DNA of 64,000 bases from Synergistaceae bacterium (GCA_017448795.1 JAFSKV010000073.1:1-64000); one strand, 5' to 3'. Positions 43,277-52,369 are shown, counted from the first letter of the stretch. Translations and numbers: made by a program. The notes: generated by a model not told the origin, from the sequence alone.

Positions 43277-45279
43277 TGCGGAAACTTTCAGGATTACCCA
43301 AGCAGTTGGTCTATCTCTACGTCCTCGCAATGGGAGTGTTCCATCTCTTCACTGCCAGCGCGGGGAACTATGAGGCATACCTTCAGCGTTCGATACATTT
43401 GGCGTTCGTCCTGCCGTTAGCGTTCGTTCTTTTCCCGGTCAACAGCAAAGCCCCCAAGGACAGAGTCCCGTTCTATGACTGGTTGCTCGCAGTCTTGGCG
43501 GCGGCACCGGGAGTCTACTCTATGGTGAACTACACGGCCATCACCGAACGAATCCAGCAGATTGACCCCCTCACTACAGCGCAGTTAGTACTAGGCTCAT
43601 TGCTGGTCTTGCTACTGTTGGAGGGCACACGGCGTATTGTGGGCTTGCCTCTCTCACTGATTGCGGCACTGTTCGCGGTCTACATGCTTTACGGCTACAA
43701 GCTCCCGGGACTGCTGCAGGGCTTCCCGTTCTCGTATCCTGAAGTCATCGAGCAGCTTTACCTTACGGACGAGGGAATATTCGCATCACCTTTGGGAGTT
43801 TCAGCCACATACGTGATGATATTCCTGATATTCGGGGCGTTCCTGGAGAAGTCGGGGGCTGGCGACTGGTTCATGAGCGTCGCGCAGGCTTTCACGGGGA
43901 CAACTCCCGGCGGCCCGGCGCAAATCGCTGTGCTGAGTTCGTGCCTCTTCGGGTCAATCTCAGGCTCAGCGGTCGCCAACGTCTACGGGACTGGCACGTT
44001 CACGATTCCGCTGATGATGAAGATAGGTTACGAGCCTTTCTTCGCGGGAGCGGTTGAGGCTGTTGCAAGCTCCGGCGGACAGATAATGCCTCCGATTATG
44101 GGTGCGGGCGCGTTCCTCATGGCCTCGTTCTTGGGACTGCAATACAGGGAAATCATGATAGCGGCGATTTTCCCGGCGTTGCTGTACTACGGCGCGTTGT
44201 TCCTGATGGTGAGACTTCGTGCGCTCAAGACCGGGCTGCGGGGGCTTGACCCGTCAGAATTGCCGTCAAAGCACGATGTCCTCAGCAAGTGGTACATGAT
44301 AGCTCCGATTCTGGGACTGATTGTGTTCCTGCTGATAGGCTACACTCCGATGCGGGCGGCGCTTCTGGGGATTGGTCTTGCGTGGCTTGTGTCATTCTTC
44401 AACTTCAAGCCTGAGACCACGCCGTCCCAAAAAGTTATGGCGTTCATCGTGGCGGGAATATCGCTAGCTCTCGGTGTCATCATCACCCTCTACCCTGAAA
44501 TCGCGAGCGGCATAAAGCCCGGTGTCCAGTTCGTGATAATCGGAGCGTACATGCTGATAGCCTCGTGGTTCAACCCGGGCATGAACACACGCGAGTTCAT
44601 TGACGCAATCGAGAAGGGCGCGCAGGGTATCCCGCTTGTGTGCGTGGCTTGCGCTACGGCGGGAATAGTGCTCGGGGCAGTCTCACTCACAGGAATCGGC
44701 GGGAAGCTCGTGGGCTTCGTGATTTCGTTTGCTGGGGACATGAGGCTTCTTGCGCTGGTGCTGGTGATGCTGATTGCGACTCTTCTGGGAATGGGACTGC
44801 CTACTACGGGGGCGTACATTCTTGCGGCGGCACTGGGAGCACCTATCCTCGTGAAGCTGGGATTTCCTCCGATAGCGGCTCACATGTTCGTGTTCTACTA
44901 CGCGATAATCTCGAACATAACGCCTCCTGTTGCGCTGGCGGCATACGCGGCAAGCTCAATCGCTGACTCCAACCCCAACAAGACGGGCTTCCAGGCCATG
45001 CAGCTTGGATTTCTGGCGTATGTTGTGCCGTTTGCGTTCTGCTACGATCCTGGGCTGCTCATGCAGGGTTCGTGGGCGCAAATAGGCTGGGCGTTACTGA
45101 GCGGGATAAGCGCGGTGTTTGCGTTCGCGTATATGTGGATGGGGTACATCAACAAGCCGCTGAATCTCGTGATGAGGCTGCTGCTTGCGGTGTCGGGCGT
45201 GATGTGCCTGATGGTGTGGCCGATGGTAACGCTTGGAGGGTTCGCGATTCTTGTGGCGGTTTACGTCATGAACCGTTAA
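43276..45279 (+). CDS. TRAP transporter fused permease (DctQM type)
   Basis: A 667-residue membrane protein with about 18 hydrophobic segments. The N-terminal ~150 residues are the small DctQ-like part; the rest is the DctM-like ion-coupled permease with GTGTFTIPLMMKIGYEPFFA, ASSGGQIMPPIMGAGAFLMA, LGMGLPTTGAYILAAALGAP and ISNITPPVALAAYAASSIA. Fused permeases pair with TAXI binding proteins such as the one just upstream. It imports a carboxylate using a sodium or proton gradient. A terminator follows at 45295-45331. Confidence 0.95.
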   Translation: MRKLSGLPKQLVYLYVLAMGVFHLFTASAGNYEAYLQRSIHLAFVLPLAFVLFPVNSKAPKDRVPFYDWLLAVLAAAPGVYSMVNYTAITERIQQIDPLTTAQLVLGSLLVLLLLEGTRRIVGLPLSLIAALFAVYMLYGYKLPGLLQGFPFSYPEVIEQLYLTDEGIFASPLGVSATYVMIFLIFGAFLEKSGAGDWFMSVAQAFTGTTPGGPAQIAVLSSCLFGSISGSAVANVYGTGTFTIPLMMKIGYEPFFAGAVEAVASSGGQIMPPIMGAGAFLMASFLGLQYREIMIAAIFPALLYYGALFLMVRLRALKTGLRGLDPSELPSKHDVLSKWYMIAPILGLIVFLLIGYTPMRAALLGIGLAWLVSFFNFKPETTPSQKVMAFIVAGISLALGVIITLYPEIASGIKPGVQFVIIGAYMLIASWFNPGMNTREFIDAIEKGAQGIPLVCVACATAGIVLGAVSLTGIGGKLVGFVISFAGDMRLLALVLVMLIATLLGMGLPTTGAYILAAALGAPILVKLGFPPIAAHMFVFYYAIISNITPPVALAAYAASSIADSNPNKTGFQAMQLGFLAYVVPFAFCYDPGLLMQGSWAQIGWALLSGISAVFAFAYMWMGYINKPLNLVMRLLLAVSGVMCLMVWPMVTLGGFAILVAVYVMNR

Positions 45280-45294
45280 GAGCGAAATTTTCGC

Positions 45295-45331
45295 GCAGGC
45301 TCGCGGGATTTTGACGGGCCTGCTTTTTTTT
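45295..45331 (+). terminator. Intrinsic terminator after the TRAP operon
   Basis: GCAGGC (45295-45300) pairs with GCCTGC (45318-45323), followed by eight T. Confidence 0.82.
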
Positions 45332-45346
45332 GCTGACCGGGCGGGA

Positions 45347-45781
45347 TTACTCGCTGTTTGTTTTCTTGCGGTACATTATGATATAAGCGCACAAATTCTT
45401 CACGTCAGGATATTGCTCGAACGCTATCATCAAGCCGCATCCATTCTGGCAGCCGGGATGCTCATTATTCCATTCATCAAGGAAGTCCTTGAACTCTATT
45501 TTTTCGCGGACTGTTGCATACATCTGGAAATAATGACTCTCTTCCTCACTGGCCGGAGTGCATGAGAAGGAAATCTTGTTGAAGTCGTAACTGTATAGCG
45601 GCGTGTCGAGTGTGCGGACTTCACCGCCGATATTTTCTGCGAATGTCACTGTAAGATGGCCGTTTGACTCCTCAATGTCAATATCAGCCAGCGCAATACC
45701 TGCCAGTGCCTGATTGATGTAGCCTACGCTTCCCTTCATGCCTTTGCCGAAATCTAGGGTCAATGCAAATTTTGTCTCCAT
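45347..45781 (-). CDS. Unknown small protein, paralogue A
   Basis: A 144-residue soluble protein, acidic, with no recognised domain. It resembles its upstream neighbour: both start with a short beta-like segment (KFALTLDFGKGMKGSVGYIN here), have AGIALADIDIEESNGHLTV, a YSYDFNKISFSCT strand, HYFQMYATV and a closing EHPGCQNGCGLMIAF...YIIMYRKKTNSE. GGGAGGAAG precedes the ATG. The tandem pair arose by duplication. The pair is divergently transcribed from the first TROVE gene. Function unknown. Confidence 0.7.
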   Translation of the reverse strand: METKFALTLDFGKGMKGSVGYINQALAGIALADIDIEESNGHLTVTFAENIGGEVRTLDTPLYSYDFNKISFSCTPASEEESHYFQMYATVREKIEFKDFLDEWNNEHPGCQNGCGLMIAFEQYPDVKNLCAYIIMYRKKTNSE

Positions 45782-45819
45782 GACTAAAATCTTCCTCCCA
45801 TCAAAAATAGTTTCACCAG

Positions 45820-46272
45820 CTAATTATCGCTGTTTGTCTTGTTGCTGTAGAGTACGATGAACACGCATATATCTTCCGCATACAGGTTGTGTCCGAAATC
45901 AATCCTCATGCCGTCCGCGGGCTGGAGGCCGGGGTGTTCCTCCTGCCATTCATCACGCATTTTGCTTGCGTCGTCCAGCTTGCGGATGCTGGCATCTATC
46001 TGGAAGCAGTGAGCCTCACCGTTGCCTGGCAAAGTGCAGTTCAGGGATACGCTGCTGAACCTGTAGCTGTATGACGGCGAATTATTGCGGATAGCCTCCT
46101 CGTACTCCTCGTAATTGCTGCAGTCGGCCCGCGGAAATGACACGTTCAGATACCCTTCCGACTCCCTGAAAGAAATCTTAGACAGCGGAAGCCCCGACAA
46201 TGCCCGGTTGATGCAGCCAAGATTCTCTTCTTCTTCCCGGTCAAACCTGAAATCCAGCACAAAATCAGTCAT
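45820..46272 (-). CDS. Unknown small protein, paralogue B
   Basis: A 150-residue protein from ATG 46272 (MTDFVLDFRFDREEE), matching the start of paralogue A; a start at 46332, with GGGAG upstream, would add MKKFHGIFISFLTGG and cannot be excluded. Shared segments with A are SGLPLSKISFRESEGYLNVS, YSYRFSSVSLNCT, CFQIDASI and EHPGLQPADGMRIDFG, ending VLYSNKTNSD. The upstream 46382-46397 carries the motif shared with the TROVE intergenic regions, so its transcription may be tied to the Ro locus. Confidence 0.68.
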   Translation of the reverse strand: MTDFVLDFRFDREEEENLGCINRALSGLPLSKISFRESEGYLNVSFPRADCSNYEEYEEAIRNNSPSYSYRFSSVSLNCTLPGNGEAHCFQIDASIRKLDDASKMRDEWQEEHPGLQPADGMRIDFGHNLYAEDICVFIVLYSNKTNSDN

Positions 46273-46381
46273 AATGTTGCCGCCGCCTCCTCCCGTCAGG
46301 AAAGAAATGAAGATGCCGTGAAATTTTTTCATGACAACTCCCGAAGGAGCGCGAAAAATTCGAATGATTAACTGTAAAGTC

Positions 46382-46525
46382 AGATGCAGTCATGAAATCC
46401 GCATCGGCATCTATTCCCGCCGGATTGTTGCTTTCCGGCTGAAACGCTGAGAATTTTACACGCTCATTCCCCCCTTGTCATTAAATCAGAAGTTTATTGC
46501 GGGCTTGCGTGTTGCGGGCTATCAT
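46382..46525 (+). promoter_or_regulatory. Regulatory region of TROVE gene 1
   Basis: AGATGCAGTCATGAAA at 46382-46397 begins a block shared by all three TROVE genes. An inverted repeat ATTAAAT-N5-GTTTATT (46480-46498) overlaps the -35 TTGCGG (46497-46502); 17 bases later comes -10 TATCAT (46520-46525). Spacer and element positions agree exactly with copies at 49395-49547 and 52538-52686. The inverted repeat is a good operator candidate; its binding protein is unknown. Confidence 0.7.
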
Positions 46526-46531
46526 TCCTCG

Positions 46532-46735
46532 CACAACATTTCCCCACAAGACACACAGAGCTGGCATCACTGAGTCAGAATAGCGTTGCACGTTGAGACT
46601 GCCTGAAGGCCTACCTCGCCGGGCATCTTTGCGGAACCTGAAATGATAGGGATTCTACGGACGGGCATACGGGGTTCTGATGACGGGTTGCCGTCAAGGC
46701 TCTATGCGTCAAAACGGGAGGAGGTGAAAACAAAA
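46532..46735 (+). ncRNA. Conserved ~200-nt mRNA leader of TROVE gene 1
   Basis: The transcribed leader matches the one before TROVE gene 2 along most of its length (for example GCCTGAAGGCCTACCTCGCC, CCTGAAATGATAGGGA, GCCGTCAAGGCTCT and the ending GGAGGTGAAAAC). CCT-GAAATGAT-AGG can form a hairpin in both copies. TROVE gene 3 lacks it. It could be a cis-regulatory RNA or a Ro-binding element; no known riboswitch is recognised. Confidence 0.5.
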
Positions 46736-49069
46736 ATGGCACATAGAGGCAGGAAATTAGACGAACTGAACAGACAGATGAGAAAGAAATCCCTGCTTGA
46801 TGAGCGCGATGCTAGGCCTCAGAGGCACAGGGGCGGCGGAGGATGGCGGACTAGGGTCAAGACTCCCGGCGAATACTACTGCGACTACACAGGCGAAGAA
46901 CCCGCGGAGCTCAAAGCTGAGGCTGAGGAGATGCTCAGGCAGGCAGCTTACTGTGAGAGTTACAGCCCTGAGACGGCAGAATATTTCAGGACTCAGGCGG
47001 AAGACCTCAAGAAAGAGGCCGCTGAGCTGGTGGCATGGGAACGTGAAGACACCATCAGCCGCAGGCGCAGGAATTGGCGGGAGCGTCGCATGAACCGCAA
47101 CTCTCATTGGAGATGGTTTTGTTCTCAAGCCATATCTCCCAGTGGTGTCCCGTTCATGCCTCCTCAGCGCAAGGCACAGCATCTTTCTTTCCCTCCGGTT
47201 CTCTGGGGATATGACAGATATAGCAAATACGACATCAGGCCTGCTTGGGATTACAGCACGGCATGGAATTACAGCACGGCATGGAAGCCCATTTGGGAGT
47301 ACAGCTATTACAGCTGGAGTGTTGCTGACCGTACGCGGGAAAATAACTTCATGGGCGGAGTCTCCTACAGGATGGTTACCCCTCTGGACACACTCAAGCT
47401 CATAAGCGCGGGGTCAATATTCGGCGAACCTATGTATTACCGTGAGGGCGACAATGAAGCCCACGATAATTTCGACTCGATCTACGGCATAGGCTGGGAG
47501 AACGATGCCCGCATAATGTATTACGACCACACCAGGCGCGAGAAGCAGCATTCACGGGCTGAGGATGAGTACCTGCAGAGGATGGCGCTGTATTTCAGCA
47601 GGCTCACGGCCTCGCAGGTCATGGAGAAGGTCATTGATGACTCGCTTGAGTTCGACTTTGAGGGGACTCTGAAGTGGGCTGTCGAGCTCCGTGAAAAATT
47701 CCTCATGAGGCTCAATCCCCAAGTAATCATAGTGAGGGCTTCTGTCCACAAAAACAGGCCGGACTTCACGCGCCGCAACCCGGGAAAATTCCAGGATTAC
47801 GCGCAGAAAGTCATGACACGTGGCGATGATGTCATCCATCAGCTGGAGTACTGGCTCTCACGCAAGGGAACGAAGAAGGGAATCCCTCCTGTCCTCAAAC
47901 GCTCATGGGCAAAAAATATCGAGGCTATGAGCGCATATGCAATGTCGAAATACGCGAACGCCGGGACAGGTCTCATTGACACCGTAAGAATCTGCCACGC
48001 AAAAAGCCCCCTCGTTGACACCCTCATGAGGACCGGGAAACTCCCTATGCCAGAAGGCGAAGACACATGGGAGCGTCTCAGGGCTTCAGGGATGGGCTGG
48101 CAGGAAATCCTTCACACGATAAAGATGCCTCACATGGCCCTGCTGAGGAATCTCAGGGGAATATTCCACGAGGTCAAGGACGAAGAAACATTGTCTGAAG
48201 CTCTCGAACTCCTCAAACGCGGCGTGAGAGGCGGAAAACAGTTCCCGTTCCGTTACTACAGGGCGTGGAAAATTTTTGAGGACGACAAAGACTCGTGGTG
48301 TTGGGACGCAATAGCAAGGCTGTTCCCGTGGCACGAAAGAGTGCAGGCCGCCCTTGAGGAATGCATCACCATATCCTGCGAGAACCTCCCGGAAGTTCCC
48401 GGGCGCAGCGCGTTCCTCACCGACAACTCCGGCTCGGCTTGGGACACTCACACATCAGAGCATGGAAGCGTGAGCATGGCCGAAATCGGCAACCTAAGCA
48501 GCGTCATCGGAGCAATCCGGGCGGAAAAAGGCACGGTTTACACTTTCGGCGACAAACTGAGGTCTGTACCTATAAGCCGTGAAGCTGGAGTCCTTGAGCA
48601 GGCCGGCCTCGTCAACAGGATAGGCCAGGAGTGCGGGATGTCGACAGAGAGCGGATTATACGCATTCTTCAGGGACGCTGTGTGTCAGGGGCAGCATTGG
48701 GATAACATCTTCATATACTCTGACATGCAGACAAGCTCGAGCCGGACATTCGGCATAGGCCCCGCGGCCTTCAAGAAGATGGGGGCATGGAGAGGAAGAG
48801 ACCGCATCGACATCAACGAAGTCGTGAGGGAATACCGCGAGAGGGTCAACCCCTGGCTGAACGTGGTATGCGTACAGACAGCAGGCTACACCAACGCAGT
48901 AATGCCTGAGTACAGCTACAGGTCATCGATACTTTGCGGCTGGACCGGGAAAGAGCTTGTTTTTGCTGACGAAGTTCGGAGATTCTGGGACGACATAGAG
49001 AGACGCAGGGGAAGCAACTTCGTAATATGGGACTTGGACAAGGAGAAAGTGAACTTCTGCGGATTCTAG
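46736..49069 (+). CDS. Ro60/Rsr-like TROVE-vWA protein 1
   Basis: A 777-residue protein. Residues 1-~200 are a unique basic and tyrosine/tryptophan-rich extension including RRRRNWRERRMNRN and a repeat YSTAWNYSTAW. The TROVE HEAT-repeat ring follows from GVSYRMVTPLDTLKLIS (~210), with FLMRLNPQVIIVRASVH and VMTRGDDVIHQLEYWLS. The C-terminal vWA-like domain has the MIDAS sequence FLTDNSGSAWD near 560 and NIFIYSDMQ near 658. Ro proteins bind misfolded RNA in the ring and Y RNAs outside it. GGAGGAGGTG precedes the ATG at 46736. Neighbouring Rtc or PNPase genes, common with bacterial Rsr, are absent. First of three tandem paralogues. Confidence 0.9.
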   Translation: MAHRGRKLDELNRQMRKKSLLDERDARPQRHRGGGGWRTRVKTPGEYYCDYTGEEPAELKAEAEEMLRQAAYCESYSPETAEYFRTQAEDLKKEAAELVAWEREDTISRRRRNWRERRMNRNSHWRWFCSQAISPSGVPFMPPQRKAQHLSFPPVLWGYDRYSKYDIRPAWDYSTAWNYSTAWKPIWEYSYYSWSVADRTRENNFMGGVSYRMVTPLDTLKLISAGSIFGEPMYYREGDNEAHDNFDSIYGIGWENDARIMYYDHTRREKQHSRAEDEYLQRMALYFSRLTASQVMEKVIDDSLEFDFEGTLKWAVELREKFLMRLNPQVIIVRASVHKNRPDFTRRNPGKFQDYAQKVMTRGDDVIHQLEYWLSRKGTKKGIPPVLKRSWAKNIEAMSAYAMSKYANAGTGLIDTVRICHAKSPLVDTLMRTGKLPMPEGEDTWERLRASGMGWQEILHTIKMPHMALLRNLRGIFHEVKDEETLSEALELLKRGVRGGKQFPFRYYRAWKIFEDDKDSWCWDAIARLFPWHERVQAALEECITISCENLPEVPGRSAFLTDNSGSAWDTHTSEHGSVSMAEIGNLSSVIGAIRAEKGTVYTFGDKLRSVPISREAGVLEQAGLVNRIGQECGMSTESGLYAFFRDAVCQGQHWDNIFIYSDMQTSSSRTFGIGPAAFKKMGAWRGRDRIDINEVVREYRERVNPWLNVVCVQTAGYTNAVMPEYSYRSSILCGWTGKELVFADEVRRFWDDIERRRGSNFVIWDLDKEKVNFCGF

Positions 49070-49102
49070 AACGCATCTGCGGAGTCCATACGCTTGATTG
49101 AG

Positions 49103-49141
49103 CCTGAGAGGGTGAAGGAGACCTGCTCAGGTTTTATTTTT
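49103..49141 (+). terminator. Terminator of TROVE gene 1
   Basis: CCTGAG (49103-49108) pairs with CTCAGG (49126-49131), followed by TTTTATTTTT. Confidence 0.65.
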
Positions 49142-49168
49142 GTGCCTTGATTCCTGTGCTTGGTACGC

Positions 49169-49380
49169 AAAAAAACGCCCGAACCTCCCGGATTGTTCTC
49201 CTTGAGATTCGGACGCTTGTACCGCGAATACCATTCATGACAGTTTGGCGTATACAGTGTTGGTGCGTCCGCCGTTCCTGAATCTGTCAGGCCGTCCGGG
49301 TTGTACGTTCCCGGAAAACGTATACCGGCAATGCTTCACCGGGTCGGAAAGCCTCTGCGTCTAATTCGAAATGTGTGTGT
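49169..49380 (-). ncRNA. Structured minus-strand RNA 1, candidate Y-like RNA
   Basis: Read on the minus strand this ~210-nt region contains hairpins GTATACGTT/AACGTAC, CCTGA-CAGAT-TCAGG and a terminator CGTCCGAA/TTCGGGCG followed by seven T (49169-49175). Each hairpin is conserved in the copy at 52370-52530 and the terminator stem differs by a compensatory pair (C-G here, T-A there). A conserved segment TATTCGCGGT precedes the terminator. No ORF fits. The 5' end is estimated. Position between Ro-like genes suggests a Y-type RNA partner; the classic Ro-binding helix was not proven. Confidence 0.62.
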
Positions 49381-49394
49381 TTGTTTTTTTTGTT

Positions 49395-49547
49395 AGATGC
49401 AGTCATGAAAAACCGCTACGGTACTTGTTCCCTTTGAGTTCGTTTCTCTGTGTCCCTCATCGAGTACGCGTGAAATTCTACCAGCCTTACCCCAGTCTGT
49501 CATTAAACCAGCAGTTTATTGCCCGTTCGGATTTTAGGGGGTATTAT
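49395..49547 (+). promoter_or_regulatory. Regulatory region of TROVE gene 2
   Basis: AGATGCAGTCATGAAA at 49395-49410, inverted repeat ATTAAAC-N5-GTTTATT at 49502-49520, -35 TTGCCC at 49519-49524 and -10 TATTAT at 49542-49547 with a 17-base spacer. Divergent to the RNA at 49169-49380, so this block may drive transcription in both directions. Confidence 0.68.
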
Positions 49548-49553
49548 TCCACT

Positions 49554-49751
49554 CACGATTTACCCACGACACATTGAGCTGGCACAAACGAGTCAGAACA
49601 GCATGTTGCGTTGAGACCACCTGAAGGCCTACCTCGCCGGGAGTCTTTACGGAGCCTGAAATGATAGGGAAGTTCCGGACGCGATGATGCATTCTGAGGA
49701 GCGCGAGCCGTCAAGGCTCTCTGCGTCAAACAGGAAGGAGGTGAAAACATA
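49554..49751 (+). ncRNA. Conserved ~200-nt mRNA leader of TROVE gene 2
   Basis: Aligns with the leader at 46532-46735, including GAGCTGGCA, CCTGAAGGCCTACCTCGCCG, CCTGAAATGATAGGGA and CGTCAAGGCTCT. GAGCC-GTCAA-GGCTC forms a hairpin just before the binding site AAGGAGGTGAAAAC. Conservation without coding potential suggests a functional RNA element. Confidence 0.5.
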
Positions 49752-51851
49752 ATGACATATCAGGGCAGAAAATTCACCGAGCAGACACGGCTAATGCAGA
49801 AGAGGAACGTCATCGACGAGGACATGCTCGCCAAACACCACAGGCGCGGAAGGGGCGGGCAGGGCTACAGACGCTGGAACAGGCTCTACATGAAGCGGCG
49901 TATGTGGGCGGCAGAAGCAGACAGGCAGGCAAAGTATGACCTGTTCGCGCTCTGTGATGAGATTGACAGCACGGCCAGCTTGTATGACGCATGGTCGCCG
50001 GAAGAAGCGGAAAGGCTGCGGAAGCTGTCGGCTGTTGTCCGGGAAATGTCGGGCAGTTCGCCCCGTTCCAGTGAGATTGAGAGGATGCTTGCTGACAGGA
50101 GGAAGTTCCGGCTTGGGGACGCTAAGGATTATCTCTACGTGTACTACCCTGAAGCGGAGATGCCTGCGATTCCTGCCGTGAAGCCTGCGATTCTTGAAGT
50201 AGTCTCAGCAGAAGTTAAGACTCTAGGGGAAAAGATTCGTGAGAAAGGCCTGACCTTCACGGGCGGAGCGTCGTACAGCGTCAGCCCTCTCGATACCCTC
50301 AAGATGATTAGCGCAAGTTCCATTTTCGGCGAGCCTCAGTACTACAGGAACGGTGAGAGCGCAAAGGCCACGTGCCTTGACGGGGTTTACGGAATCGAGC
50401 AGGACTTCGTGAAATACAGCCTGCGTGCCATGGATCCGTTTGAGGGGATGACAACGTCCCAAGTGATGGAGAAGGCAATAGATGATGCTTTGTCCGCAGA
50501 TTTCGGGGCTGTCCTCGACTGGGCTGTTGAGCTGCGCGAGCGCTACATGATGCGCCTTAATCCTCAAGTTATCATGGTGAGAGCCTCAAAGCATCCCGGC
50601 AGGGAAGCCTTCACCAAAGCCAACCCCGGAAAGTTCGCGGAAATTGCGCAGAAGGTGATGACCCGCGGCGATGACGTGATAAACCAGATACAATACTGGC
50701 TGTACTCTAAGGGGTCAAAGCGCGGCATTCCCGGAATCCTCAAACGCTCATGGGCGAAGAGAATCAGCACGATGAACGCCTACTCAATGTCCAAGTACGG
50801 ACATGCTGGCATCGGCCTTGTTGACGCTGTGAGAATCTCGCACGCTAAGGGGGCTCTTGTCGACCAGCTCATGAGGAAAGGCCGGGTTTCCATGCCGGAA
50901 GGCCAGGACACTTGGGAGCGTCTCAGGTCGTCGGGGAAAAGCTGGAGTGAGATACTCGGAACAATCAGGCTTCCTCACATGGCACTGCTTCGGAATCTTC
51001 GCGGCATATTCTCGGAAATTGAGGACGCTGAAACACGCTCGCAGATTCTCGCCCAGCTCAAGGCCGGTGTTCTGAAGGGAAAACAGTTCCCGTTCCGCTA
51101 TCTTGCCGCGTGGTATGCCGTCCAGGAAGTCAAAGCCGAATGGACAGGGCATGTGCAGAAAGCTCTTGAGGAGTGCATGAACATAGCCTGCGCCAACTTG
51201 CCGAAGCTCCCGGGCAGAAACGCTTTCTTGTCGGACAATTCCGGGTCAGCATGGTCGGCTTTCACGTCAGAATACGGCAGCATCAACATAGCCGACATCG
51301 ACAACCTGAGCAGCGTAATAGGCGCGATGAGGTCTGACGAGGGCGTTGTGTTCCCGTTTGCTCACAAGGTAGCGGCGATTCCCGTGGACAGGAGCAGGGG
51401 AATACTTGAGCAGGCCAGGCATATGGGCAAAGTTGGCGTTACTCTCGGCGGAGCGTCTGACGGAGCGTGGCCTTTCTTCAGGGACGCAATACTCCAGAAC
51501 CAGCACTGGGACAACATATTCATCTACTCAGATATGCAGCTGGGACATGACTGGATGTATATGTGGAGAGATTACGGGCCTGAAGCTGAGGCTTGCGGGT
51601 TTTACCGTGAGGGCAGTGCTTTCCGTGGCGTGTTTGACCTGAACGCCATACTGAGCGTTTACCGCAGGATGGTGAACCCGAAGGTCAACGTCTACAGCAT
51701 ACAGACAGCGGGCTACGCGAACACTGTTGTCCCGGAATACGGCTACAGGGTTGCTGTGCTTTACGGCTGGACGGGGAAGGAATTAATTTTCGCCGACGCA
51801 ATGCGCAGGATTTGGGACGAAATAGAGGGCAGAAGCCGCGAGGAGGACTAG
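49752..51851 (+). CDS. Ro60/Rsr-like TROVE-vWA protein 2
   Basis: A 699-residue paralogue. A shorter N-terminal extension (~1-165) is basic at first (HHRRGRGGQGYRRWNRLYMK) then acidic and helical. The TROVE part begins GGASYSVSPLDTLKMISASS and has YMMRLNPQVIMVRASKH, VMTRGDDVINQIQYWL and LKRSWAKRISTMNAYSMSKY. The vWA-like domain has FLSDNSGSAWS near residue 495 and NIFIYSDMQLGHDW near 588, keeping the DxSxS metal site. Same order and spacing of motifs as paralogue 1. AAGGAGGTG precedes the ATG. It probably scaffolds RNA like other Ro proteins. Confidence 0.9.
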   Translation: MTYQGRKFTEQTRLMQKRNVIDEDMLAKHHRRGRGGQGYRRWNRLYMKRRMWAAEADRQAKYDLFALCDEIDSTASLYDAWSPEEAERLRKLSAVVREMSGSSPRSSEIERMLADRRKFRLGDAKDYLYVYYPEAEMPAIPAVKPAILEVVSAEVKTLGEKIREKGLTFTGGASYSVSPLDTLKMISASSIFGEPQYYRNGESAKATCLDGVYGIEQDFVKYSLRAMDPFEGMTTSQVMEKAIDDALSADFGAVLDWAVELRERYMMRLNPQVIMVRASKHPGREAFTKANPGKFAEIAQKVMTRGDDVINQIQYWLYSKGSKRGIPGILKRSWAKRISTMNAYSMSKYGHAGIGLVDAVRISHAKGALVDQLMRKGRVSMPEGQDTWERLRSSGKSWSEILGTIRLPHMALLRNLRGIFSEIEDAETRSQILAQLKAGVLKGKQFPFRYLAAWYAVQEVKAEWTGHVQKALEECMNIACANLPKLPGRNAFLSDNSGSAWSAFTSEYGSINIADIDNLSSVIGAMRSDEGVVFPFAHKVAAIPVDRSRGILEQARHMGKVGVTLGGASDGAWPFFRDAILQNQHWDNIFIYSDMQLGHDWMYMWRDYGPEAEACGFYREGSAFRGVFDLNAILSVYRRMVNPKVNVYSIQTAGYANTVVPEYGYRVAVLYGWTGKELIFADAMRRIWDEIEGRSREED

Positions 51852-52015
51852 CCGGACTTCTCAGGCTTCACTTTTTCCCGCCAGCGCAAGAATTTCTGTT
51901 GCGGATTGAGTCTCTTGGTGATAAAATTCATCTTCCGTTGCAAAATTTGTATCTCACACATAAATCACGTTATCCCGACAAACTACTAACAGCGTCAAAA
52001 TCAGGAGGAGCAGGA

Positions 52016-52282
52016 ATGACTCTCAGGTCGACTTTTCCGGTTATTGATATGCAGAGGACAGGCCGCAACATCGAGAAATGCCGCAAAGATTCCGGCCTCA
52101 CAGTAAGGGACTTGCAGGAATACTTCGGGTTTGAGTACCCGCAGGCAATCTACAAGTGGCAGCACGGTGAATGCCTCCCTGCTGTGGACAACCTTCTTGC
52201 GCTGTCCCTCCTGCTGGGGGTATCAATGGAGGCTCTCCTAGTCTACGAGGATCAGGAAGCCTCCTCTTATTCTGCAGCATAA
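52016..52282 (+). CDS. XRE-family helix-turn-helix regulator
   Basis: An 88-residue protein from ATG 52016, four bases after AGGAGGAGCAGG. Its helix-turn-helix runs GRNIEKCRKDSGLTVRDLQE and YPQAIYKWQHGECLPAVDNL (recognition helix), then LLALSLLLGVSMEALL. It has only a short tail, so it is a bare DNA-binding domain. It lies between TROVE genes 2 and 3 and is a natural candidate to bind the inverted repeat at their promoters; this is inference. Confidence 0.88.
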   Translation: MTLRSTFPVIDMQRTGRNIEKCRKDSGLTVRDLQEYFGFEYPQAIYKWQHGECLPAVDNLLALSLLLGVSMEALLVYEDQEASSYSAA

Positions 52283-52369
52283 TTCCTTTCCTTAACGCCC
52301 AGAATCCGCCCGGCCAAAACCTTTAAGCCCGCCTGAAATTTTCCTTGTCCTTACGTTCCTTAAGCGCAC

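Noticed and set aside
46497-46525. Sigma-54 (RtcR-type) control of the TROVE genes
   Set aside because: Proteobacterial rsr-rtc operons use sigma-54, but the GG/GC -24/-12 pattern is absent and a clear -35/-10 pair with 17-base spacing exists at all three genes.
47253-47290. Short tandem repeat (YSTAWNYSTAW) as a phase-variation tract
   Set aside because: Only two in-frame copies of an 18-21 base unit; changes would keep the frame, so no switching is expected.
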